64,000 bases of DNA, taken from positions 62,001 to 126,000 of the forward strand of contig WGMT01000038.1 of assembly GCA_016124945.1 (NCBI GenBank), given 5' to 3'. This document shows positions 51,455 through 59,061 of this stretch, one piece after another (within the stretch, counting starts at the first letter, position 1; each line of letters opens with the position of its first letter). The notes under the pieces are model-generated. The model was given only the letters and a program-made list of their open reading frames with translations. It made no database searches and was not told the origin of the DNA. The position numbers and the translations under genes are program-made. The DNA is from a bacterium (GTDB lineage Bacteria; Chloroflexota; Anaerolineae; Caldilineales; Caldilineaceae).

Positions 51455-53554
51455 CTAGAGCGTCACACCGTAGCTAATGGCAGCGGCTTCGTTGTCGCGG
51501 TTGATCAGGCCCACCCTCATCAGCGCTACAATTTCCGTGGCATCCGCTGACGGTACGCGGGTGGTCTCAAAAGTGATCCGGCGCTTGTAGCCGAGTCGCC
51601 ATTGGTCCCAGCGCACAGCCAAAAGGCTGCCCGTGGTGTTGGCGCTGGCTGTGTCCAGGTTCACCTTGCCCGCGGTGTTGGCCTTAAGACCATAGGTGGC
51701 GTCCTGGTTGGCGCGGTGCATGTTGGCCGTAGCAATCACGTCGTACCCGTAGATGCTGGTCAAGTCACCGTTCTCAATGGTGGGCGCTACGAACACATCA
51801 CGGGTCTTCACCTCGGAAAGCTCCATGCTCTTCCAGTGCGTCCACAGATCAAGGACAAAGGCCACCTGATCCTTGTTCATGGCGTTTTTCCCGCCCAGGC
51901 CCATGAGCTTCACCGTCTCCAAGAAGTCTTCCACGGTAAAGACGCCTGCACTGCGGCTGTTGGCCGTATTGGTGACCAATGCCAGCTTGCGGAAGCCGTT
52001 GAAGAGCAGGAACGCTTCATTGCCTGCCGGGGTGCCGCCAATGTCATTGATGTTGGTGGTGGCACCCGTGGCCGTATCACCGTCGATCACAACATGCTCC
52101 AGAACTTCAGCCCCTTCACGTTCCATCGACATGCGCAGTTCACTTACCCAGGGAATCAAAGAATCCTCTTCCAGTTCCCCAGTGAAGTAAGCCGCTGCGC
52201 CCATCTTGGCAACGGTCAGGCTCCGGTTCGCCGTCCCCATGCGGCTGGTCGGCACCGTGCGTGTGATGGGGCCGGGGTTGCTGTCCTGGGCGCTTGCCTG
52301 GGCCACCTTATAGAAAGTGGGGGCAGTGCTTTCTAGCGGAATCGTGATGCTCTCCATACCTTGGGGCACAACCACAGTAGGAATACGACCCACCACGGGC
52401 GTGTCCTGGGCAATCTTGCGCCACAATTCGGTGCTGTACGCCACACCGATCCATTCGTCGCCGTAGCTGGCCAGCGTGCTCTGGTTCAACTCGTTGGCCT
52501 TGGCTGCCACGTCGCCACTGTGCTGGAAGCCGGTTGCCTTTAGCGCGTTGCGGGCAGCGCCATAGTGATCGTCCTTGCTTTCGCCAACCTTGACGATCAG
52601 CGCCTTGAGCGCATCTTCGCTGACGCCGTGGCGACTGCGCCCACTGCGCTGGGCTTCCTGCAAGATGCCCACCATCACAGCCTGGTCAGCCGGTTCCAGG
52701 TGATCGTACTTCCACAGGTTGGCAAACTTGGCCGCGTACGGCGCACTGTTGCCGCCACCCGGCAGCCGGTTCTGAGCAGCCTGTTCCTGCTCCCACTTTT
52801 GACGCTCTTCTTCCACGGCTGCCTTGATGGCCGCCTGTTGCTCTTCTTTCGCCTTCTGTTCTGCCTCGCGGGTTTCTCGGTCCGCCTTCACGGCGTCTGC
52901 AACCAGCTTGGCAACTTCCTCTTTGGTGAGGGTCTCCATCTTGTATGTTCCTTTCACAGATTGCGCTTCGTTTCTGGTTGCCGTTCCCGCGTCCGCCCTT
53001 TGCTTATCGCCTTCAGCGTCTGCCTCTGGTTCCGGCATATCGTCAGGCCATTTAAGGCCGTGATCACTGTAAATCGCTTTGGCCGCGGGCAAAGCCACGG
53101 CATAGCTGTTGGCCGGATTGTGTCCCCGGCTGGTATCCATCAAACTCAATTCAATGACAGGCCATTCGTCAATGTGACCATCTGCGCCGTAGCGCACCAG
53201 GTGGACGGCGCTGCCGGTCGAGGCCCGTACCAGTCCTTTCTGAGCCGCCTCCCAAATGCGCCGGGCCGTCTGGCTGGCTTTGTCCAGCACCACCCGCCAC
53301 CAAACACCATCGTCTTTCACCGTGGGCGCTTCTGCCCGACCGATGTACTCAGGCGCGCTTGCCGGCCTGTTCTTGTCATCGAAGCCGTGGTAGTGAACTA
53401 CTGGAGGACTGGGGAACTTGTCCAGGTGAAACTTGGTTCTGGAACTGAAGAATTCTCCCTGGGTGTCTCTACCTCTGTTGGGGCCGCCATAGGGCAGGCC
53501 CAAAACATCCAAAACCCATTCCCCACTGTCTGTCTTGATGGCTAAGACCTTCAT
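51455..53554 (-). CDS. fused prohead protease - scaffold - major capsid protein
   Basis: 699 aa. Residues ~1-160: HK97-type prohead protease, with the His in PPVVHYHG and Ser in RASTGSAVH. ~206-262: charged coiled coil (EEQQAAIKAAVEEERQKWEQEQ), a scaffold. ~270-699: HK97-fold capsid protein (VPQGMESITIPLESTAPTFYKV, LEEDSLIPWVSELRMSMEREGAEVLEHVVI, LDLWTHWKSM, YKRRITFETTRV). Usually two or three genes. Internal ATG at 52939 (Met206) has AAAGGAA 8 nt upstream, so a separate scaffold-capsid product is likely. Confidence 0.88.
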   Translation of the reverse strand: MKVLAIKTDSGEWVLDVLGLPYGGPNRGRDTQGEFFSSRTKFHLDKFPSPPVVHYHGFDDKNRPASAPEYIGRAEAPTVKDDGVWWRVVLDKASQTARRIWEAAQKGLVRASTGSAVHLVRYGADGHIDEWPVIELSLMDTSRGHNPANSYAVALPAAKAIYSDHGLKWPDDMPEPEADAEGDKQRADAGTATRNEAQSVKGTYKMETLTKEEVAKLVADAVKADRETREAEQKAKEEQQAAIKAAVEEERQKWEQEQAAQNRLPGGGNSAPYAAKFANLWKYDHLEPADQAVMVGILQEAQRSGRSRHGVSEDALKALIVKVGESKDDHYGAARNALKATGFQHSGDVAAKANELNQSTLASYGDEWIGVAYSTELWRKIAQDTPVVGRIPTVVVPQGMESITIPLESTAPTFYKVAQASAQDSNPGPITRTVPTSRMGTANRSLTVAKMGAAAYFTGELEEDSLIPWVSELRMSMEREGAEVLEHVVIDGDTATGATTNINDIGGTPAGNEAFLLFNGFRKLALVTNTANSRSAGVFTVEDFLETVKLMGLGGKNAMNKDQVAFVLDLWTHWKSMELSEVKTRDVFVAPTIENGDLTSIYGYDVIATANMHRANQDATYGLKANTAGKVNLDTASANTTGSLLAVRWDQWRLGYKRRITFETTRVPSADATEIVALMRVGLINRDNEAAAISYGVTL

Positions 53555-54054
53555 GATCGCTGCACTCCAAAATTATCCCCGTAAATGTCTGCGGTTGTCG
53601 TGGCGGGGCACCGGAACATCAGATCCGCGCTCTGAGCCGTGGCGGGTGCCGTGAAACTCTGGGCTATTTTCGTCCAATCAGCGTATGTGCTGGGTAAGGG
53701 GATGTTGTCCTCTTTGACAAAGGCCGTTCCTGCCAGGTCAGACCACCAGCGAATCGTCAGAAACGTTTGACCACTGCCCTGACCTTTGAAAACACCACTG
53801 ACCTGGTAAACCCTGTTCGCCTCCACGAGGAAAACAGATGCACGCCAGTCCCCCGTACCACCACTAGGATTTAGCCGCAAAGAGTACGTGCCCGTATGCG
53901 CTTCCGCGCTGGATCGTTCAGCGTTCTGGGCTGACGCAAACCAGTTAGATAGGCTCTCCCCTTCCCCTCCTGGATTGGCCAGTAAGTTATCAAAGATCCC
54001 ATGATCTCTTTGTGACATACCAAGGGAATCCCACCCCGTGGCCAACCGTTGCAT
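53551..54054 (-). CDS. carbohydrate-binding-like decoration protein
   Basis: 167 aa. Beta-sandwich of the CBM4/9-like type: LLANPGGEGESLSNWFAS at the start, TYSLRLNPSGGTGDWRAS, TFLTIRWWSDLAGTAF, and AQSADLMFRCPATTTADIYGD at the end. It is clearly related to the C-terminal module of the tail spike (41316-43223). ATG 54054 overlaps the preceding TAA as TAATG; a GTG at 54066 is less likely. It lies immediately before the capsid gene, so it may coat the capsid and stick to glycans. Confidence 0.72.
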   Translation of the reverse strand: MQRLATGWDSLGMSQRDHGIFDNLLANPGGEGESLSNWFASAQNAERSSAEAHTGTYSLRLNPSGGTGDWRASVFLVEANRVYQVSGVFKGQGSGQTFLTIRWWSDLAGTAFVKEDNIPLPSTYADWTKIAQSFTAPATAQSADLMFRCPATTTADIYGDNFGVQRS

Positions 54055-54359
54055 TAGGCCCCCCACTGGTATTGCAGGACAGCCCCGGCAACTTCTTCAA
54101 TGACCCTCAACATGGTCTGCTCGGTCATCGGCACGATCACCGGGTCACGGCCTGCCGTCAGCCTGAAACCGGTCGTAGCCGTGGGCGTAGTGCCGTTCAG
54201 GGTATAGCGCACGTTCTGGTTTAGCGCTTGTAACAAAACCGAATTAGCCCCATTGGGTGGCGTCAGCGTCGTGGCAGCGCTCACTGTGTCGTCAGTTTGA
54301 TGGGTTCCCACGGGCGTGAAATGCAAAGCCCGTTCAATGACTGTTTGCATACTTGGCAT
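54054..54359 (-). CDS. small head/decoration protein
   Basis: 101 aa. Begins MPSMQTVIERALHFTPVG; contains NSVLLQALNQNVRYTLNGTTPTATTGFRL, which resembles small trimeric capsid decoration or stopper proteins that present a beta-barrel. RBS AGGAG 7 nt upstream. Function from context only. Confidence 0.6.
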   Translation of the reverse strand: MPSMQTVIERALHFTPVGTHQTDDTVSAATTLTPPNGANSVLLQALNQNVRYTLNGTTPTATTGFRLTAGRDPVIVPMTEQTMLRVIEEVAGAVLQYQWGA

Positions 54360-54399
54360 TGGTTATTCTCCTGTGGCCAATGGTAGACCGCTGCACCTG

Positions 54400-54804
54400 T
54401 CATCTCAGCAGGTCGTCAATGGTTCTTGTAAAATCGGCTTCGATCACCGGGGAAAGCGTTTCTACAGCATCCTCATCGGTCTGCCAGCGTCCCCGGTGCA
54501 TCCACGCCTGCCACTCCGCCGACTGTACCCAAGGTCCATAAGAAGCATTGTTACCGGCGCGTGCCTCCAGTTGGCTGTCGCTCACTTTCACTTCTTCGTT
54601 CCAGGATTGCCCCAATCGTTCACTGTCGGGACCGCCGCGAATGTACTTGCTGGTAGCCGGGACCGGTGGATAGTCGGCCATGAAGCGCACCACACGACTC
54701 ACGGCACGCTGGGCAGGCGCCCGCAATGCCTGTAGTGTTCTTACACGTCCAATCTTTTCGATCAAAGCGTCAACACCTCTCAAACTAATCTGAAATCTTG
54801 CCAT
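54400..54804 (-). CDS. minor tail/head completion protein (gp10-like)
   Basis: 134 aa. Opens MARFQISLRGVDALIEKIGRV with HK97-gp10-like features: a basic N-terminal helix region and a C-terminal ADFTRTIDDLL helix; here it stands directly after the portal gene rather than near the tail genes. ATG 54804 has AGGA 5 nt upstream and overlaps the portal-gene end by 20 bp. Confidence 0.6.
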   Translation of the reverse strand: MARFQISLRGVDALIEKIGRVRTLQALRAPAQRAVSRVVRFMADYPPVPATSKYIRGGPDSERLGQSWNEEVKVSDSQLEARAGNNASYGPWVQSAEWQAWMHRGRWQTDEDAVETLSPVIEADFTRTIDDLLR

Positions 54805-57004
54805 CATCTTCCTCAATCACAGGTACAATCCAGCAGCGACACTGGGGATGCGCAGGCGGGGCCGCATAGGTCCGTCCGGTAACCGGATGTGTAAAACTAC
54901 CGTCCAATGTTGTAGTCACACCGCTCAACGGGCCACAGATGGGACACACCCGTTCATCACGAGACGTGCGCCATTCAATGCGTGAGATGATGCCGTCCGT
55001 AGCCCGATAGCCCGCTTTCTGACCCTCGGCGTAGGCACGGGTAATTTCAGTCGAGGCAATCAGCCGCGCCCGTTGTTCGCCAAAAATGGGGGTAAGCTCT
55101 TCAATCAATTCCCGCAATGGACGCTTGTCGTTCACCCACTCACTGATCGCCTGCTGCAATGCCTGTCTGCTTGTTTCCTGGATGCCGCTCACCAGTTCAT
55201 AGCTGTACTGGGTGGCCCACTCCCGCGCACGCCGGTTTGCCATCGTCCAGTCAAAGGCAAATCCAACGTTTTCCAACTGAGCGACAGCGATACGCACGCC
55301 CAAATCAGTACCCGCCACGAGCGCACGCCTGAGCGCCTCCCGCGCCGTCTGGGTGGTTTCATCGAACCGGTTCAGCGCCTGCTGTGCCGTGGCCTCGGTC
55401 ATATCGTCGGGGATAGTGGTTTCCAGTTGCCCTTCCAACATCCGGGTAATCTCTTCTGTGGCCGCCCGTTCCGTGGCCTCACGCGCCGCCCGTTCCGCTT
55501 CATCGTCATCCGGGTCCAGCTGCACCGCTGCCTTCAACGGGAACCATTGCATCAACAAAGATGCCTTTTCAGCCTCGGTTAGCAGTTCCGTTTCAAACTT
55601 AGCAACATCCGGCTGCTCTCGTTTGGCGCACCAGCGCTTGAATGCCTTAATCTCTTCGGCCTTCAGTGTTTCGGTGTCATCTTCCTCTTCTTCTGTCTCG
55701 GTCTCGACACTCGGTTCTTGCGCCAAGTCATCCTGCTCACTGCTCCCCATGAATGCAGGCGGCACCTCCTGCACGTCTGCCGGGTCTTTCACCGCCCCGT
55801 TAACCACTTCGGTAGCCAGGAGACTCCCCCGGAAGTCACCAATGGGATCCGCGTTGTAAAATCGGGCGCGTACCTCGTCAATGGTGTGGAATCTGGAAAA
55901 AGCCTCCTGCTCTTGTAACTCCAATGCCTTGTCTGATTCACGGATATCCTCAAACTCACCCACAAGGTCATTTCCGTAGGCGGGCAGAACATCGTTCGTT
56001 ATCTTCTCTGCCGTGGCAACGAGCAAGGGCCAGACTGCCATTCGCGCAAAGGTGTTTTCCCCCGTCTTGCTGTTGGCCTCGGTGCTGTTGATGGCTAACA
56101 AACTGGACAAGCCCGGCGCAAAGATGCTGAAGATCTCTTCTTTGTTGAACTGCCGCGCTTGCAGAAACTCCATGTCCTTCTGGCTCATGGCCATGTTGAC
56201 CCAACTGACGCCCCCCTGCCCCGCATTGCGTAGCATCATCAAGCTACGCCGGGTGCCGCCATGCTGCTCCCGTACATCTTTTTTCATTTGCTCCCATTTG
56301 CCGTCCACGATCGGATCGGCAAAGGCCAATGCTCCCTGCGGTTTGGCATTGTCCTTATCGAAGAAGTTTGTATTCCACTTCTGCATGGCCATGTCGCCCG
56401 TAGCCACTGTGGCCAGGGCTTCAATGGGAGACAATCCGAGAAAGGGGTTCAGCGGGTGAAAGCGCTTAAAATGCACCACCTGCCAGGGGTCTAGCGGGAT
56501 CTCCGTACCGTTGCCAGGGTCGTATAGGTAACCACGAATGAACAGCCTGCCATCGGGCACGGGTCGAATACGGTGACTGGGGATCACCCAAATTTCCAGA
56601 GGGGCGCGCTTGGCACTCGTGCGGTTCAGCCACCAATACGCATTGCCGGTCAACTGATAGAAACTGAAGGTGGCTTCCAGCAACTCAAAGCGACTCATCA
56701 ACGGGTTGGGACGCACCAGCAGCCGTTCAAAGAGATGATTGGGGATATCCTGAGTCTCTTCACCTTCCAGTTGCATCACGTTGAACTGGGCCACCGCTGC
56801 CGCCTGCGCGACTCGGCTGACCGCTGTATGCACCCAGGAAAGACGCAAATAGAGCTCTGATTGAGCATCCGCCAAGGCCAGCTTGTCTACATCAGCTTCC
56901 CATCGTTGCGCCTCGCCTGTGGCCCTGAGCCACTCAGGGGCATTGTACACAGGCGGTGCTTTCATATAGCCCAGGGCACTTGCAATTCTATCGATCCAAT
57001 TCAT
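54785..57004 (-). CDS. portal - MuF head morphogenesis fusion
   Basis: 739 aa. Residues ~1-420: HK97-type portal (WVHTAVSRVAQAAA, YQLTGNAYWWL, HFKRFHPLNPFLGLSPIEAL, FAPGLSSLLAINSTEAN), the 12-mer gate for DNA. An acidic linker ~425-450 is mostly Glu/Asp. C-terminal ~500-739: MuF/gp7 minor capsid domain with ARLIASTEITRAYAEGQ, VCPICGPLSG and HPQCRCW zinc-type Cys/His. Two normally separate genes joined. It starts 4 bp inside the terL end. Confidence 0.9.
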   Translation of the reverse strand: MNWIDRIASALGYMKAPPVYNAPEWLRATGEAQRWEADVDKLALADAQSELYLRLSWVHTAVSRVAQAAAVAQFNVMQLEGEETQDIPNHLFERLLVRPNPLMSRFELLEATFSFYQLTGNAYWWLNRTSAKRAPLEIWVIPSHRIRPVPDGRLFIRGYLYDPGNGTEIPLDPWQVVHFKRFHPLNPFLGLSPIEALATVATGDMAMQKWNTNFFDKDNAKPQGALAFADPIVDGKWEQMKKDVREQHGGTRRSLMMLRNAGQGGVSWVNMAMSQKDMEFLQARQFNKEEIFSIFAPGLSSLLAINSTEANSKTGENTFARMAVWPLLVATAEKITNDVLPAYGNDLVGEFEDIRESDKALELQEQEAFSRFHTIDEVRARFYNADPIGDFRGSLLATEVVNGAVKDPADVQEVPPAFMGSSEQDDLAQEPSVETETEEEEDDTETLKAEEIKAFKRWCAKREQPDVAKFETELLTEAEKASLLMQWFPLKAAVQLDPDDDEAERAAREATERAATEEITRMLEGQLETTIPDDMTEATAQQALNRFDETTQTAREALRRALVAGTDLGVRIAVAQLENVGFAFDWTMANRRAREWATQYSYELVSGIQETSRQALQQAISEWVNDKRPLRELIEELTPIFGEQRARLIASTEITRAYAEGQKAGYRATDGIISRIEWRTSRDERVCPICGPLSGVTTTLDGSFTHPVTGRTYAAPPAHPQCRCWIVPVIEEDDGKISD

Positions 57005-58305
57005 ACGAAGGCCACCAGATCTTCTGGATTCATGGAGTTTTTCACAATTTTCGTGCAGGCATAACGCAGGCAGTCCAGGCGGTGAAAGCTGCTCTTGTCC
57101 TCAATCTTTTCGGTCGTGTTCCCGTCCTGGTCCAACTTGCGCTTGTAGCGTGCCAGTTCATCGCGGGTGCCCTTGAGCGTACGAAACACACGGAATTTGC
57201 CCGACTTGATGAGCGTAATCACCCGATCAATACCGCTCTCCACGTCACTAACACGAGGCTGCTGCACCCATACGCCCTCTGCCGTCCAGTCTGCCCGCTG
57301 TTGGGTCTCCCCAGGCGCCCCACCCACGTACTCTACATCTTCACAGCCGTCCACTAACTCCATCGCTCGCTGCGCATGTTCACGGGTCGTCATGTCCCCG
57401 GCCAGGCTCTCGTGATAGCAGTACCATGTCTCATCCGGCGCTTGCGCCAATGCAAGCGTTGCTGTATTGGCGCCGCCAAAGTCCACGCCCACCACCCGCG
57501 GCCAGTCGAGCGGAATGGGGAATGGGTCGACCAGCATCTGGTCTGTGAAGTCCCCATAGATGAGGCCAGCGGGCCGGGTGAACTGACCCAAGTAGAACAT
57601 GCGGTAGCGCCAATCCGGCATGGTGCGCCGCGCTCTCTCCAATTCCGCCTGGGGGAAAACAGGATTCATCGTGCTGGCAAACTGGATCACATCGTAATCC
57701 GTATCGCCTTCCTTCCAGCGGTCGTACACTTCCGTCTTCAGCCAGCCCAGGTTGTACGGGGTCGTGCCGATCAACACCCGCCCTTGAGACAGACTAAGAC
57801 GGCGCATGATGGCTTCCCAGGCTTCCAGCGTGAATTCATCCTGCCCCGCCTCGTCTACAATGGCGGCTTTAGCTGTGGCGCTCTCCAGGCCACCAGGAGA
57901 ACTTGCGCTACGCAGAATAATCCTGCCCCACATTGAATCGGTAGATCTGCCGGAAGGCCCCGCCCAGAACTCTCCCCGTTCCGGGTCTTTCAATTCCAGC
58001 ACCTTGTCCCCGGCCCAGTAGTAGCCAATGCCCAACGCCTGCACGAAGACAGACAGCATTTCCGGCAGGAACTTCAGCTTGAATAGATCGTAACTCGGCG
58101 AAACTGCCAGGTAATCGCCCTGTCCCTTGCCCGGATGCCCTGGACCGCCGTAGATTTCCCGCCATAACCACCAGGGCAGAAAGCTGGATTTGCCGCCCTG
58201 GGTGCCCGAAATAATGGCGATGATGCGTCTCGAACTGCCCCACGCCTGCGACTGACCAGGATGTAGACTGAGTTCTAGAGTGCCTTCGGCGTCAACGCTG
58301 TACAG
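57001..58305 (-). CDS. terL: terminase large subunit
   Basis: 434 aa when started at CTG 58305, the only in-frame start that follows AGGAGG (58312-58317) with 6-nt spacing; the first ATG in frame (58059) would remove the ATPase Walker A. From CTG: Walker A SGTQGGKSS (~residue 33-41), Walker B AAIVDEAGQ (~147-155), coupling motif LIGTTPYN, and nuclease Asp residues in VVGVDFGGANTATLAL and HRLDCLRYAC. Packages DNA into the prohead. The first base of its reading overlaps the terS end by 14 bp. Confidence 0.9.
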   Translation of the reverse strand: MYSVDAEGTLELSLHPGQSQAWGSSRRIIAIISGTQGGKSSFLPWWLWREIYGGPGHPGKGQGDYLAVSPSYDLFKLKFLPEMLSVFVQALGIGYYWAGDKVLELKDPERGEFWAGPSGRSTDSMWGRIILRSASSPGGLESATAKAAIVDEAGQDEFTLEAWEAIMRRLSLSQGRVLIGTTPYNLGWLKTEVYDRWKEGDTDYDVIQFASTMNPVFPQAELERARRTMPDWRYRMFYLGQFTRPAGLIYGDFTDQMLVDPFPIPLDWPRVVGVDFGGANTATLALAQAPDETWYCYHESLAGDMTTREHAQRAMELVDGCEDVEYVGGAPGETQQRADWTAEGVWVQQPRVSDVESGIDRVITLIKSGKFRVFRTLKGTRDELARYKRKLDQDGNTTEKIEDKSSFHRLDCLRYACTKIVKNSMNPEDLVAFV

Positions 58306-58753
58306 GTGAATCCTCCTGTCTGTTCAGCTTGACCACGACTTGCTTCACCTGGATAGGACCGCCGTCCGGCCCCTGCACTTCCTGGATCTGCCGGCCAAAT
58401 TCCTGTGGATAGCGCCGCTCCAGATACCACGCCTCCGCCGTCCAGTTCTTGGCGCCTGCGCGCTTAATGCGCTTCAACGCCAACATGGCGCGCTCGGCTT
58501 CGGCCTGCTCCGTAGCCAAATAGAAGTCCACGTACATTTGCCTGGCACGCGCCGTGGGATCGTCGTCTACGTCCTCTTTCTCGCGCCGTTCCAGTTCGGC
58601 AATGCCCGCCTTGCGCCATTTGTTCAGACACTCGTACGAGATGCCGCCTACGCTGGCTGCCAGCCGGTAGGATGCGCCCTCTTTCAATGCCTTGCAGATC
58701 AGGGCCTGCCGTTGATCCGTGAGTAATCCGGGACGTGCCATTTTCGCACTCAT
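58292..58753 (-). CDS. terS: terminase small subunit
   Basis: 153 aa. N-terminal HTH (LICKALKEGASYRLAASVGGISYECLNKWRKAGI) for recognition of the packaging site, then a helical oligomerisation region rich in Arg/Glu and a C-terminal tail for TerL binding. GGGGAGC 8-9 nt upstream of the ATG. It overlaps the small gene upstream by 4 bp and terL by 14 bp. Confidence 0.88.
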   Translation of the reverse strand: MSAKMARPGLLTDQRQALICKALKEGASYRLAASVGGISYECLNKWRKAGIAELERREKEDVDDDPTARARQMYVDFYLATEQAEAERAMLALKRIKRAGAKNWTAEAWYLERRYPQEFGRQIQEVQGPDGGPIQVKQVVVKLNRQEDSPVQR

Positions 58754-58959
58754 GTTATCCGCTCCCCTGACTGGGGCGTCTTCTTCTGCACTTCATCAAT
58801 GGTGTGCGTCAGCGATTCCAGCAGATCCGCCAAAACTTCATTGGTGCCGCTCATGCAACCCAAGAGATATCCAACTTCCAGTATCAGTTGTTCTCTGGAC
58901 GTTAACGGCAACGTTTCAGCCACATCACGCAGAATCTTCATGGTCATAACTTTTGTCAT
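58750..58959 (-). CDS. 69-aa phage protein
   Basis: MTKVMTMKILRDVAETLPLTSREQLILEVGYLLGCMSG..., helical throughout, no recognised domain. Three possible ATGs within the first 7 codons; the first is used. It overlaps terS by 4 bp and follows a 19-bp perfect hairpin. Confidence 0.6.
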   Translation of the reverse strand: MTKVMTMKILRDVAETLPLTSREQLILEVGYLLGCMSGTNEVLADLLESLTHTIDEVQKKTPQSGERIT

Positions 58960-58974
58960 GCCCCAGCATAAACA

Positions 58975-59027
58975 GATACCCCTGCCGTGCTGTTAGGGGG
59001 GAGAATACACAGCACGGCAGGGGTATC
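58975..59027. terminator. perfect 19-bp hairpin between early and packaging genes
   Basis: GATACCCCTGCCGTGCTGT (58975-58993) pairs without mismatch to its complement at 59009-59027 over a 15-nt loop. It lies 35 bp after the stop of the FtsK-like gene and just before the terS operon. No U-run follows, so termination would need a factor; a boundary role is likely. Confidence 0.6.
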
Positions 59028-59061
59028 AACGCCAGTATGAAATCAGGGACCTGTCAGAGCG

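Noticed and set aside
57908-58243. Minus-strand frame overlapping the terL start
   Set aside because: Alternative frame of the terL N-terminus; the Walker A frame from CTG 58305 explains the region better.
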